Positions 1 through 9,520 of a DNA stretch of 64,000 nt are shown here, piece by piece. The notes under the pieces were generated by a model that was not told the origin of the DNA, searched no databases, and saw only the letters and a program-made list of their open reading frames with translations. Each line of letters starts with the position of its first letter. The first letter of the stretch is position 1. The stretch is from positions 3,802,001 through 3,866,000 of the forward strand of contig AP031357.1 in assembly GCA_037833965.1 (NCBI GenBank). Reading direction: 5' to 3'. The translations under genes and the position numbers were made by a program. The DNA comes from Marchantia polymorpha subsp. ruderalis. Taxonomy: Eukaryota; Streptophyta; Marchantiopsida; Marchantiales; Marchantiaceae.

Positions 1-192
1 TGAACTACGCTGCACTGTGCGACCTCCGAGTGAACACTTGCAGTATTTCTGGGAGTGACAGTCGCCTGAGAATTCAAACTCTTCAATTGTCTGCTAAATG
101 TGACACTTTGTACTCTGTGTGTTGCCTCTGTCCCTGTGGGTTCGACTTTTCTACCACTATATTGTAGTTTTAGCCTTTGGTGGATTATTACA
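1..192 (+). repeat. 3' end of a truncated LTR (LTR-C-like)
   Basis: The stretch matches the last ~190 bp of the other LTRs in the window: the 'cagtatttctgggagtgac' block, the 'cctctgtccctgtgggttcg' block and the terminal TTATTACA. Its wording is closest to the solo LTR at 40144-42150. It reads in plus orientation and the rest lies left of the window. No coding sequence is present. Confidence 0.85.
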
Positions 193-1235
193 CTTATCTG
201 CAAAAATATCTAATATTGTTGAGGTTCACTCTATTGTACATAACTTGTAACGTGCTCTGATACCAATTGTAAAGATAGAATCTAAAAATCATCAATGACA
301 AAACATTCAGGCTAACAATCAACGAGAGTAATAAATGTATAATGTGTTTCATCTTGAAGATTACGTTCACAAGGGAAGAGCACCGTGACATTGTACCGAA
401 CATTTTGTCTGGTAATACACAGACCTTAGATATATATATCCAACACCGGAGACCAACCTAGCTATAAATAACTAGAACCTGAGGTCATTTCTCAACTGAA
501 GTTAACCTCAACAAGTCCCTCAGAACTATGACAATGACATGGCCTAACACTAAAATCTTCTTGTTGTCTTTAGCAACTATTTCCACGCATTGAGATCCAC
601 AAAGAATGCACGCTTGACATTCCTCACAATGCAATTTGGTTGGAGAGACGTACATAGGAATGATTCCTTGTAGCAATCAATCACAAATTCTTTCCGAGTT
701 GTTGTTCTACTTTTCAATAAGGAATCTAATACTTTTGACTTATCATGATCATAAGGATGAAACCTTAACCAAAATTAGATCAAGAAAAATAATGTTATCA
801 AAAATTTGACACACTATGGTTCATGAAGCTCATGTACAAGATATAAATCTAGCTTCAATTTCAGGATTTCTTTTTTAATCAGTTTTTGTTATCTATGATC
901 GATTTCTTGATATGAAGAGTACATTTTACGAACTCCTTGAACTTGAGTAGCTGCTTTAGCTACTACTAGATAATTTACAGGTTAGTGCAGTCAGTAATAT
1001 CATTTGATGTTGAGAGAGTACCTTCACTCCATATTAGTTTCAAACGTGGCATCTTGGAAAAAATTAAGATTTTCAACCAATTTATTGTTTCAATCTTCTT
1101 AATCTTTGATATTAAGCAGGAAAATTTGCATATAGTGTATCTCTGATGACCGTTAGAGCTGTCAGCCAACATATTTGTAAACAATGGAGTGCTATGAATT
1201 CCGATGGTACTATTCAAGCATTTTATTCATCTGTT
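193..1235. other. Intergenic remnant containing an old retroelement edge
   Basis: No convincing gene is seen. Positions 254-265 read, on the minus strand, TGGTATCAGAGC, the usual initiator-Met PBS of plant LTR retrotransposons. It is preceded by a likely LTR end (TTTACA, 268-273 on the plus strand as TGTAAA). The rest is AT-rich and was not identified. Confidence 0.5.
254..265 (-). promoter_or_regulatory. Relic primer-binding site complementary to tRNA-iMet
   Basis: The minus strand reads TGGTATCAGAGC, the standard complement of the initiator methionine tRNA 3' end. It sits two bases from a TACA-ending sequence that would be the LTR end. It marks a decayed, probably copia-type element that read leftward, most of which has been replaced by the LTR fragment at 1-192. 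Confidence 0.6.
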
Positions 1236-2197
1236 TGTAATAACCCACTAAAGGCTAAAACTGCAATATAGTGGTAGAAAGGTCGAAACCACAGGGACAG
1301 AGGAACACACAGGGTACAAAGTGTCACGTTTTAACAGACTATTGAGGAGTTTGAATTCTCAGGCGACTGTCACTCCCAGAAATACTGCAAGTGTCCACTC
1401 GGAGCGCACTCGGAGGTCCCACAGTGCAGCGTAACACACACACACACACACCTGAAACTACAGAAACACAACCCAGAGATCCGTTAGGACCTCTACTTCA
1501 AGATTTCAGGGGGAAAGTCTCTCGCGAGCACACTCGGCAAAGCTGCGGGCAGTGACTTCCAACTCCGGCTTTTACAACACTTCCACTAGCTTGCTGCTAG
1601 TGTAGGAAACCCGGTTTGGACTGCCTACTTCGGATCGAAGTCACTCCTACGCGGTGAACAACACTCTCAACTCACAAAACGCGCAGAGAACACAGGTCCG
1701 CACTGAAGGACTTACTGTGAAACATTCCAGTAACACAACAACAGTCTATTGAAGAGTTTTAATTCTCAGGCACTTGTCATTCCCAGAAATACTACAGGGG
1801 TTACCCTCAAAGCACCTGCTGCAGCGTAACCTGAATTTACAACCAAGGCTTACACGAAGTAGCAAAACTTCACTTTGGCATTCAGGGGAAAAATCCCAAG
1901 GGAGTACAATCAGAAAGAAACACTCGAAGGTGTAGGGGCGAAACTGTTCAAGTATCTAACTAGTCACTGGCTCTGAGCATCGGCAGTCACCCGCAGGTAC
2001 AGATCCGAACTACTCAAGTCTCTAACCAATGTACTAGCTCTGAACATTCGGCCGAAGGCCTTCAGCTACAAAATGCGGAACGCTAAGTTGTAACTCCTCG
2101 TGCGTGGTGACAGAACTCAAGGACACAAACACGCAAAGGAAATGGGTTCCTGATCTGCACTTCTGATGGGAAAGAACCCCAGGCAAAACGCCTGGAA

Positions 2198-2207
2198 CTA
2201 TTTTATA
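2198..2207 (-). promoter_or_regulatory. TATA box of the LTR-A promoter (3' LTR copy)
   Basis: The minus strand reads TATAAAATAG, followed at 2195-2179 by the hairpin CCAGGC-GTTTT-GCCTGG. It is the only good TATA box at the expected place, downstream of the ORF. Transcription would start about 30 bp on, making everything upstream (including the ORF) U3 and the ~0.94 kb downstream R/U5. The identical site in the 5' LTR is at 13398-13407. Confidence 0.75.
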
Positions 2208-2243
2208 CCTTCTAAATCCTAACTAACACTACACTGCACTACG

Positions 2244-5200
2244 CTACACGCCTGCACGGAACCACGCTACACTACACTCCGCGGAACCTGTACTACGTCT
2301 CCTGCGCGACCGACTGCCGCGCACTAGCTCCCTACCCTGCCACTCTTCCGCTCGACTACGCAGTCCCAACCGCTGCAACGCCGCGGACACCTCCCCCTCG
2401 AGGGCGGACATGGTATCCTGTGCCTTCGACAGAAAGGCCTCGAGCTTCTTCGCTACCTTCCGCCGACTCCTACTGTCGCCTGACAACAACCCGGCTGCGC
2501 GCAATTCAAACTCACGCAGTGTGAGTTTCTCCTGCGCCTTCACTTCCCAGTGGGCGTAGCCCTTGAGACAGTGGGCGACTCGCCTCGCCGTCTCCACCTT
2601 CGTGCGATCCGCCTCCTTCCTGCGATCCTCTTCAATGGTCACTAATTGCGATTCGGCTTCGGCACGTTGCGCTCTCAATTCGCCACACTCTGACTGTAAC
2701 CTGCGGATTAATTCTTCATCCGCCTGCCGTGCGAGCTGACATTGTTCCAACAACCGCGTCTGTCGCACGAGCTCCTCTGACAAAATCCGATTCTGGGCCT
2801 GCTCAGAGTTGAGTGCTTCCTTGACCTTCACCTGCTCCTTGGTGAGCTCGCCCAGTTTCTCATCCTTCATCTTCTCGGAGTGCTTGTAGAACTTCTGATT
2901 AAGCTTGTACTGTCCCCACAAGCACTCATGCTTCTCCTTCAAGTCCCTCAACTCCTGGTCCACTCTAGCTAATAGCTTGCTGGTGTGGACTTTAGTGCGA
3001 GTCCTCCTGCGCACTAACTCGATGTAAGATCCCGGCTGGAGTGGGTCGGCGTATTTATCGACCTTGCGATCCAAGTACCGCAGCAACGGAATCACCTGCT
3101 CAGAGAGCGCCGCCGCCGGCGCTCCAACAATTTCCTCCTCCTCCTCCTCGGTGTCTTCTGCTCCTGACATTTCTTCCGTGGAGCCCCCGTCGTCATCATC
3201 CGAGTGGAGAATTTCAGTCGCCATTGATTGCGTTGGCGACTGCCCCGAGTGGGGCTGCACGTCCTCGACGTGTGCTGCCTGCGAAGGCACGGCTGCAGCC
3301 TCGCTGCTCGTCGCCAAAATGTCTAAGGCGGAAGGCGAATGTACCCGAGCGGCATCCCCGTCGCTTACTTGTTGATTGCCTCCCGCATTCTCTCTGTCGC
3401 CGTCGTCCGTCGCCGAAGGCGATCGAGCGGAGGGTGGCTGCGCGGGATTGGATTGCGCATCGCGCATCGAGATGTCGTCCCGCGGACAGTCACTCCGCTC
3501 CTCCGTCTGCTGCTCCCTTGATCGGTCCGTGGGGGCTGTGCCCGGCCCGTGCGCAGGCGCATTTGCCGGCGCCTTGTCCGTCGCAGGCGTAGCGCCGCGG
3601 ACATCTATCGCCGAAGGCGACATGGCCGGGGGCCGCACGCCCGATGTTCCTTGGCCTATAGGCCCTACCGCCGAAGGCGCATCTATCGGCGGACTTTCCG
3701 CCGACGGTGCGGCCTCCGCACGCTCTCTGCTCGTATCTCCTCGGCTCGAAGGCCCTGGCGCCGAAGGCGCGAATTGCGGCGCGTGGTGCGCCGGAGGGTC
3801 TGGCCCCGAGGGCCGGTGTCTCGTAGGCGGTTCTTCCGCCGGCTCCTTCCCCTTCCTACGTTGGAACGGGGGTGATTCTTGCCTGTGCACAGGCGGCACG
3901 TGTGGAGGTGTCCTGTTCACAGGCGACCTGTGCACAGGCGACCTGTGCACAGGTGAGCGCCTGTGCACAGGCGGACTGCTCCTTCCCACGCGTAAGCGTA
4001 GATCCACGTCCACTTGTGTTCGCCGGTCCGCGGAGGCTCGTCCGTCCGCGGAGGTTCGCCTGTGCGCAAACGGAACATCTGTCCGCATCGCACGTGGTAA
4101 CTCCGGAGGCCCTTGGCCCGTAGGCGGCCTCTCTCCCGACGAGGTTGCAGCGTGGCCCGTCGCTCCTGCGGTCGTCCGCGCTTCTTCTCGCCTCTCTGGC
4201 GACGCACTTCCTATCTCCGTCGCAATCGTCGCCGTCTCTGCACTGTCAGCTGGTAACACCAGTCTGCGTGCCTTCTGCTTCGGCCGGCTGTATGGCTCGC
4301 ACAGCGGCCGCGGTCGAATGGAAGCAGAGGGTTCTTGATGCTGCTCCTCTTCGGACTCTTCCCTCCATCGCCGCTTCCGCGGCACTCGCGCTGCAGGAGT
4401 GTGTCGCCCTTCGTCCCTCCGTCTTGATGGGGTAGAAGTCGGTGACTCCTCTGCGTCAGTATCGACCTCGTTCTCCCGCACATACTTCCCGGGATGGTCG
4501 ATGGACAATGGCGGAAAATGTTCAAGCTCTGCCGCTGTCAAACAATTCCGCTGTCGATAAAAATTGATGAGGAAAGGAGAAAGATGGTTTAGAGTTCCCC
4601 CCTTCTCTTCAAACGCGTGCTGTCGCATCACCCTGTGCAGGATGCTCGCCCAGTGAATTGGGGTTCCCTCGATGACGCACTCCACAAAAGAGACCTGCCA
4701 CAATGTGATGTAGCAGGCGCGGTGCGGCTGTAGTAATTGCATCAGCGCCGCGGACAAAGTCCGGCGAAATCGATCTTTGTAATCACGGGTCCTGTACCCA
4801 TTCTTGGTAGACCTCCCGGTCTTGAACAGCTCCACAAATTGCGCTTCTTCTTGCTTGGTCACCTTGATGCTCTCGCTGTCGAAAAGGAGATGCCCTGGCA
4901 TGCCAGCCCATCTTCCCAACGCCTGCGCCCAATCTTGGACTGTCCACCGGTCAACATGCGGACGCAATCCGCGCGAGGGTGGTCCCTGTGGCTCTAGCCA
5001 CTCGCGCACCATATTCGCGCAGATGTAATTCCATCCCCATAGCAAGAAATCGAGCTTTCTTGCTATTAAGCGCTCCTCGAAAGCGCGCAGCCCGTTCTGC
5101 GGCAGGCGAAGTGGCACCATCCGCAATCTGCTCGGTCTCGTCATTGCGTTCCTGGGGTTCGCTCGCCCGCTCATTCTACTTCCGCACTGTCCGCGTTTCT

Positions 5201-5396
5201 TTCTCTCTCGGCAAACTCTAATCGCTCTCAATTCCAAATCACGCGTACTCACTTCTCCCTCAATCAACAAGAAATCTCCTGTGTGACGACGTCGAGAATG
5301 GTCCGCAGCCAGCAGATGGATGCGCGCAGCGCGCACAAGAGATTGGAATCGCGAATTCAAGAATGGGACGCTCTCCGCCGCCCGGTCGAAGGTCAT
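2244..5396 (-). CDS. LTR-encoded protein, 1050 codons (copy in the 3' LTR)
   Basis: The frame is uninterrupted; its stop lies about 40 bp upstream of the TATA box. The likely functional start is the ATG at 5144 (residue 85, leaving 966 aa), because homology with the LTR-B ORF begins there and both have AACGCAATG. From that start the protein has (1) an N-terminal globular part of ~230 residues with conserved blocks LRAFEERL, FLLWGWN, GTLNHLSPFLINFYR; (2) ~480 residues of Pro/Arg/Ser/Ala low complexity with PVHR and PSA repeats and an acidic end; (3) a charged C-terminal helix/coiled-coil region with ELRDLKEKHE and CLKGYAHWEVKAQEKLTLRE. The N-terminal part vaguely recalls the 'putative plant transposon protein' domain of Athila-type extra ORFs; this is a guess. 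No enzyme motif or membrane segment is seen. Function unknown. Confidence 0.75.
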   Translation of the reverse strand: MTFDRAAESVPFLNSRFQSLVRAARIHLLAADHSRRRHTGDFLLIEGEVSTRDLELRAIRVCRERKKRGQCGSRMSGRANPRNAMTRPSRLRMVPLRLPQNGLRAFEERLIARKLDFLLWGWNYICANMVREWLEPQGPPSRGLRPHVDRWTVQDWAQALGRWAGMPGHLLFDSESIKVTKQEEAQFVELFKTGRSTKNGYRTRDYKDRFRRTLSAALMQLLQPHRACYITLWQVSFVECVIEGTPIHWASILHRVMRQHAFEEKGGTLNHLSPFLINFYRQRNCLTAAELEHFPPLSIDHPGKYVRENEVDTDAEESPTSTPSRRRDEGRHTPAARVPRKRRWREESEEEQHQEPSASIRPRPLCEPYSRPKQKARRLVLPADSAETATIATEIGSASPERREEARTTAGATGHAATSSGERPPTGQGPPELPRAMRTDVPFAHRRTSADGRASADRRTQVDVDLRLRVGRSSPPVHRRSPVHRSPVHRSPVNRTPPHVPPVHRQESPPFQRRKGKEPAEEPPTRHRPSGPDPPAHHAPQFAPSAPGPSSRGDTSRERAEAAPSAESPPIDAPSAVGPIGQGTSGVRPPAMSPSAIDVRGATPATDKAPANAPAHGPGTAPTDRSREQQTEERSDCPRDDISMRDAQSNPAQPPSARSPSATDDGDRENAGGNQQVSDGDAARVHSPSALDILATSSEAAAVPSQAAHVEDVQPHSGQSPTQSMATEILHSDDDDGGSTEEMSGAEDTEEEEEEIVGAPAAALSEQVIPLLRYLDRKVDKYADPLQPGSYIELVRRRTRTKVHTSKLLARVDQELRDLKEKHECLWGQYKLNQKFYKHSEKMKDEKLGELTKEQVKVKEALNSEQAQNRILSEELVRQTRLLEQCQLARQADEELIRRLQSECGELRAQRAEAESQLVTIEEDRRKEADRTKVETARRVAHCLKGYAHWEVKAQEKLTLREFELRAAGLLSGDSRSRRKVAKKLEAFLSKAQDTMSALEGEVSAALQRLGLRSRAEEWQGRELVRGSRSRRRRSTGSAECSVAWFRAGV

Positions 5397-6639
5397 GGTC
5401 GGCTCTTGGTCGTGAAGAACGTCTCGCTTGATGGCCGCGCCGGCTGTACGCTGGAACGGTCTTCGCTCTCACGCGCGGCTTCACGCTCCGCCGTCGTCGA
5501 TTAAACTCTCACGCTCGAATTGGCGGATTTGAACTCCGCGAGCGTGTCACCCTGCGGACATGGGGGCGTAGCGCCGAAGGCGAGTTTTCCGCCTTGCGCG
5601 GTACATTTGTTCGTACCGCCCTTCGGCCAATCTCCTTCTGCCTTGACGCGTGCGTCCGCATGTCGGACAAAAATTCAACTCCTGCCTGTGCGCAGGCAGG
5701 AGCCTCGGCGGATCCTCCGCCGGTGCGGAACTCCAGCCTCCTGTGCACATGCGTTCGCCTGTGCGCAGGCGAAGTCCGTCCGCGGCGCTGCGCTGGCGCG
5801 GAAGGCGTTGACCGTGGTCAGCCGTCTCCGTCCAGTCTGTCCGTTCCTTGTCTCTCCGTCGGCGCTTCCGCCGCCGCAACTCCGTCCGTCCAAGAGCGCA
5901 TCCACCCGTGCCGTCCGCACGGTCCGTACCTGTTGGATTACTCTGGCGGCTCTTCCGACGTACGCGGCGCCGCGCTGGCGCGGAAGGCGCCGTACACTTT
6001 CTACCTCACAAGGCGCATTTCTAGGGCCCAAGGCGGATTTTCCGCCGACGCCGAAGTGCCTGTGCGCAGGCGAACGCCTGTGCGTAGGCGGACTTCGCGC
6101 CTTCCCTAACCCTACTTCGCCTGTGCACAGGCGAACGCCTTCGTCTGTGCATAGGACAAAACTTGAATCCCCCTTCCGCGTAGGCGGAATTCGCGCCGGT
6201 GGCGAACTCCTTCCGCCGTAGGCGACCGCCTCCGTTTCTTCCAGTAGCGATAACTCCCTAAGTCCTTGTCCGTTCCAAGCGTTCTTGGGCTCGTTAGAAT
6301 CAGCGCGTCGAGCTCTGTCCAACGGCACCCTAACTTGGTCAAGGCGCCCGAGGGTTGACCTAATTACGGGGGTTTCCCTACAGCCGCGGACGCAACCTCC
6401 GAAGGCGGGTTTTGCGCCTTGCGCCGTAGAGATCCTAACTGCGGAGCTCGCAGGGAGGGTGGTGCCTGTGCGTGCTGCGGCACCCCAAATCCCAGATTCT
6501 ACAAGATCCCTCGAGAATCCCCGCGATCTTCCGGATTCACTCTGTTTTGATGTACCGAAGGCTATTTACAATGCTGCCAGGGTACAGTTTTTCAAAAATG
6601 TTTTAATTTCCTCAAAATTGCCAAAAGTGGGGTACCACA

Positions 6640-6656
6640 TGCCCCCCTCCTCAATT
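6640..6656 (-). promoter_or_regulatory. Polypurine tract of the gypsy element
   Basis: The minus strand reads TTGAGGAGGGGGGCA directly before the LTR start TGTGGTACC. It is the plus-strand priming site for reverse transcription. The same sequence, and about 35 bp around it, recurs unchanged at 49629-49663 next to the LTR-B start, so it is conserved between the families. Confidence 0.85.
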
Positions 6657-6676
6657 GTGAGCGCCCACGCGAACAC

Positions 6677-9517
6677 TCACATGTGGTATTTCTTCAACCG
6701 CCACCCGTTCACTCGGGTGCTTAACAAATCGCCGGCCAGGTCCGCAAGTTGGATGGATCCATTCGGGAAGACTTCGACAACCCTGTAAGGTCCCATCCAC
6801 CTTAGGTGCAGTTTGCCTGGGAATCAGGCATGCCTGCTGTCATAGAGCAATGCCAAATCACCCGCCTGCAGGAGTACCGGTTTGATCTTTTTATCGTATC
6901 TCTCCTTTCGGCGGAGCTGGATTTTCCTGGTGCGATCTTCGGCGTCTCGTCTCCTCTCATCCAGCAGCATGACTTCCTGTAGCCTGTAGAGCTGACTCTC
7001 CTCTGCGCCCATCCTCTGCAAATCCAACGTTCGTTGGGTGGGTACTTCAAATTCGATCGGGAGGATCGGGTGTTGCCCATACACCAGAAAGTATGGTGTC
7101 TGTTTGGTCGTGATCTTCTCAGCTGTGCGGTACGCCCATAGAGCGGCTGCTAGCTTCGTATCCCAGTCGTGAGCGTGATTCACCGTGACCTTGAGTAGTA
7201 TTTTACACAGCAGTCCATTGGACTTCTCCGTCAGTCCATTTGCCTTGGGATTGTACGGAGTAGTCTTCCGGTGCTTGACGTGGAAATACCGTGTCAGGTC
7301 TTCGATGATCTGATTCAGAAAATGCGTGCCCCGGTCGCTGACTAGCTCTAAGGGACATCCGTAGCGTGTGATGATCGACTCAAACAAGAATGCTGCCACT
7401 GTGGCAGCATCATCCTTTCTGGTGGCTCTGGCCTCTACCATTTTGGTGGCGTAGTCCGTTGCTACCAGAATGTAGCGCCTTCGTGTACTTCTAGTCACTG
7501 GTTGTATCGGCCCTACAAAGTCAATACCCCACTTTTCGAAAGGTGCTAGAGGCATGATGGGAGTCAGGGGCCATCGTGTTGTAGGCGTCGGTCTCCCCGT
7601 CCTCTGGCAACTGTCGCACTTGCGGATGTAATCGAGAACATCCTTAAACATGGTCGGCCACCAATATCCCGCATTTAGGATCTTTGTGACCGTGTTCCTG
7701 GTGGCATAGTGTCCACCCGCCTCCTCTGTGTGCATCGCACTCACTATTCTTGTTACTTCTGATTCCTCCAGGCATCTGCATAAGCGCTCATCCGCCATCT
7801 TCTTGAACAAAACCCCCTGCTGGAGTTGGTACGGGCCTGCCTTATGAATAAAGACAGTTCGCTGTTCCAAATCCATGCCTTCGGGACACTGGAGGGTTAG
7901 CAGATATCGATACAGGTCGGCATAGCGGGACTCATGTCCTGCAGACAACTGAAATAACTCTTCATCTGGAAAATCGTCCACCAATTCCTCCTCTGTCGGC
8001 TGTGTCCATAATCGGGACAAGTAATCCGCATTTTCGTGGTGCACCCCTTTCCTGGTCTGGACTGTGTAGGTGAACTCTTGTAGTAACAACACCCACCTGG
8101 CGATCCGACCGGATAGGTCGGCTTTCTTGACTAGGTGTTGCAATGCGTAGTGGTCCACATGGAACACAAACTCGTAGCAGATTAGGTAGTGACGGAACTT
8201 TTTACAGGAGTACACCATCCCCAACGCTTCTCTCTCCGTCGTGGTGTACTTCCGCTCCGCTAGAGACAGCTGTCGGCTCGCGAAGTAGATCGGGTAGTCC
8301 TTTTTGTTGTCATCCTTTTGACTCAGTACTACACCGATGGCGAATGCCGAAGTGTCAACGTAAACATGGAATGGTCGATTCCAGTCTGGACTCCTTAGTA
8401 CGGGAGCAGTCGTGAGTTTCGCTTTCAGAGCTTCAAATGCTGTCTGCTGGTTCGCACCCCAAGCATAAGGCTCGTCCTTCTTCAACAACTTGGTCAGGTC
8501 CGCCGCCAGTATTGCATACATGTGTATGAATCTTCGGTAGTAGCCCACATGACCCAGGAATGCTCGCAGCTCTCTTAGATTCGTGGGTGGCTCAAGCTCG
8601 AGTATAACCTTGACCTTCTCGACGTCCACCGCAATGCCTTCTGCCGAGACCCGATGACCCAACAAGATCCCACTAGTCATGAAGAAAAAGCACTTCTCGG
8701 GATGCAGTGATAAACTGCTCTCTCTACATTTATCGAAGGTCTGCTTCAAGTGACTTAGGTGTTCAGACCGCTTTCCGAAGACACAGAAGTCATCTATGAA
8801 TATCTCGAGGAACTTCCTCAGTTGTTCCTGAAAGATATTGGTCATCATCCGTTGAAAGGTGGCAGGCGCGTTGCACAGACCGAAGGGCATCTTGTGGTAT
8901 GCGTAAGTTCCCCAGTCGGTTGTGAACGTAGTTTTATCCTTGTCCTGTTCACGGATAGACACCTGATTGTAACCTGAGAACCCATCCAGGAAGCTATAAC
9001 ATTCATGTCCTGCGACATGGTCTAGAATGGCATCCGTGAATGGTAACGGGTGATGATCCTTGCGTGTTGCTGCATTCAACTTCCGGAAATCCTGACACAC
9101 TCGTATCTTACCCGTCAACTTCTTGGGTACGATAACAATCGGCGACACCCACTCGCTGCTGAGCACAGGGTAAATAATACCAGCGCTCAAGTACTTATCT
9201 ATCTCCTCTTTCACTAGCAAGGAGTACTTTGGGTTGAGGCGATACTGGCGCTGTCGTATGGGTACTGAGTCGTCCAGTAAATCGATACGGTGTTCCCCAT
9301 ACCGTGCGGGTATCCCCTTCATGTCCTCGATCTTCCAGGCGAAGACGTCGACATAGTGGCTAAGGAACGCCTGTACTTTCCTTAGCTCGTCTCCTCTCAC
9401 TGCGCTTGATACCTTCAAGCACTTGCCGGGACTGAGTTGTACTTCGTGACAGTCACTAGGGTCGACAATGCCCTCAGTGTGACTCGTCTCACTCCTTCCC
9501 AGTCCCACAGTTAATTG
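6677..9517 (-). CDS. pol: Pol: reverse transcriptase, RNase H, integrase (reached by readthrough; one nonsense codon)
   Basis: Pol continues in the gag frame after the TAG at 9520-9518. Counting from the GTG at 9508: RT about 100-280 with FIDDF at 237-241 as the catalytic box; RNase H about 378-500 with D385, E424/426, D452 and D495; integrase zinc finger H593, H600, C631, C634; integrase core D663, D725, E761 (35 residues between the last two). A GPY/F-like module follows the core. A TGA at 6826-6824 stops the frame after DSRHA, where the LTR-B copy has an AGA codon. The same frame then runs 48 more codons to its natural TGA at 6679-6677, so only the end of the GPY/F module is lost. Pol copies the RNA into DNA and inserts it. 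No chromodomain is visible. Confidence 0.93.
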
Positions 9518-9520
9518 CTA
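9512..9520 (-). promoter_or_regulatory. Gag-Pol recoding site: in-frame TAG followed by CAATTA
   Basis: The minus strand reads GAA-TAG-CAA-TTA. Gag and Pol are in one frame (12349 to 6824 is 1842 codons) and only this amber codon separates them. TAG-CAR-YYA is the type I readthrough context of tobacco mosaic virus and is known from some plant retroelements. Readthrough would set the Gag to Gag-Pol ratio. Whether it works here is inferred. Confidence 0.8.

Larger units (their letters stand above)
1236..6639 (-). repeat. 3' LTR (LTR-A family, 5404 bp, contains a 1050-codon ORF)
   Basis: It runs on the minus strand from TGTGGTACCCC (6639), right after the polypurine tract, to TTATTACA (1236). 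It contains a GC-rich leader (6639-5397), the large ORF (5396-2244), a TATA box (2207-2198) with a hairpin just after it, and a ~0.95-kb R/U5 region with a CA/TG microsatellite and an internal duplicated block. Since the TATA box lies after the ORF, the ORF belongs to U3. LTRs above 5 kb are known (Ogre-type elements); a kilocodon ORF inside U3 is unusual. Confidence 0.93.

Noticed and set aside
485-676. 63-codon minus frame with C-X2-C-X2-C-X2-C, a possible zinc motif
   Set aside because: Too short, lies beside a retroelement relic, no start context or homologue recognised. It may be a decayed transposon piece.
3885-4000. Repeated CCTGTGCACAGG units as a possible CRISPR-like array
   Set aside because: Units are short palindromes with no constant-length unique spacers, in a eukaryotic transposon, and they encode a peptide repeat.
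3041-4435. Several plus-strand frames of 80-320 codons opposite the LTR ORF (and their mirror images at 16225-17586 and 19616-21010)
   Set aside because: They are antisense shadows created by GC-rich, repeat-laden codons of the real minus-strand ORF. They appear in every copy for that reason alone and show no own domain.
5509-6342. Frames of 110-233 codons in the LTR leader on both strands
   Set aside because: Composed of palindromic repeats read in several frames (PVHR, CAQA, RRT). Each frame is equally open on both strands and none continues in LTR-B.
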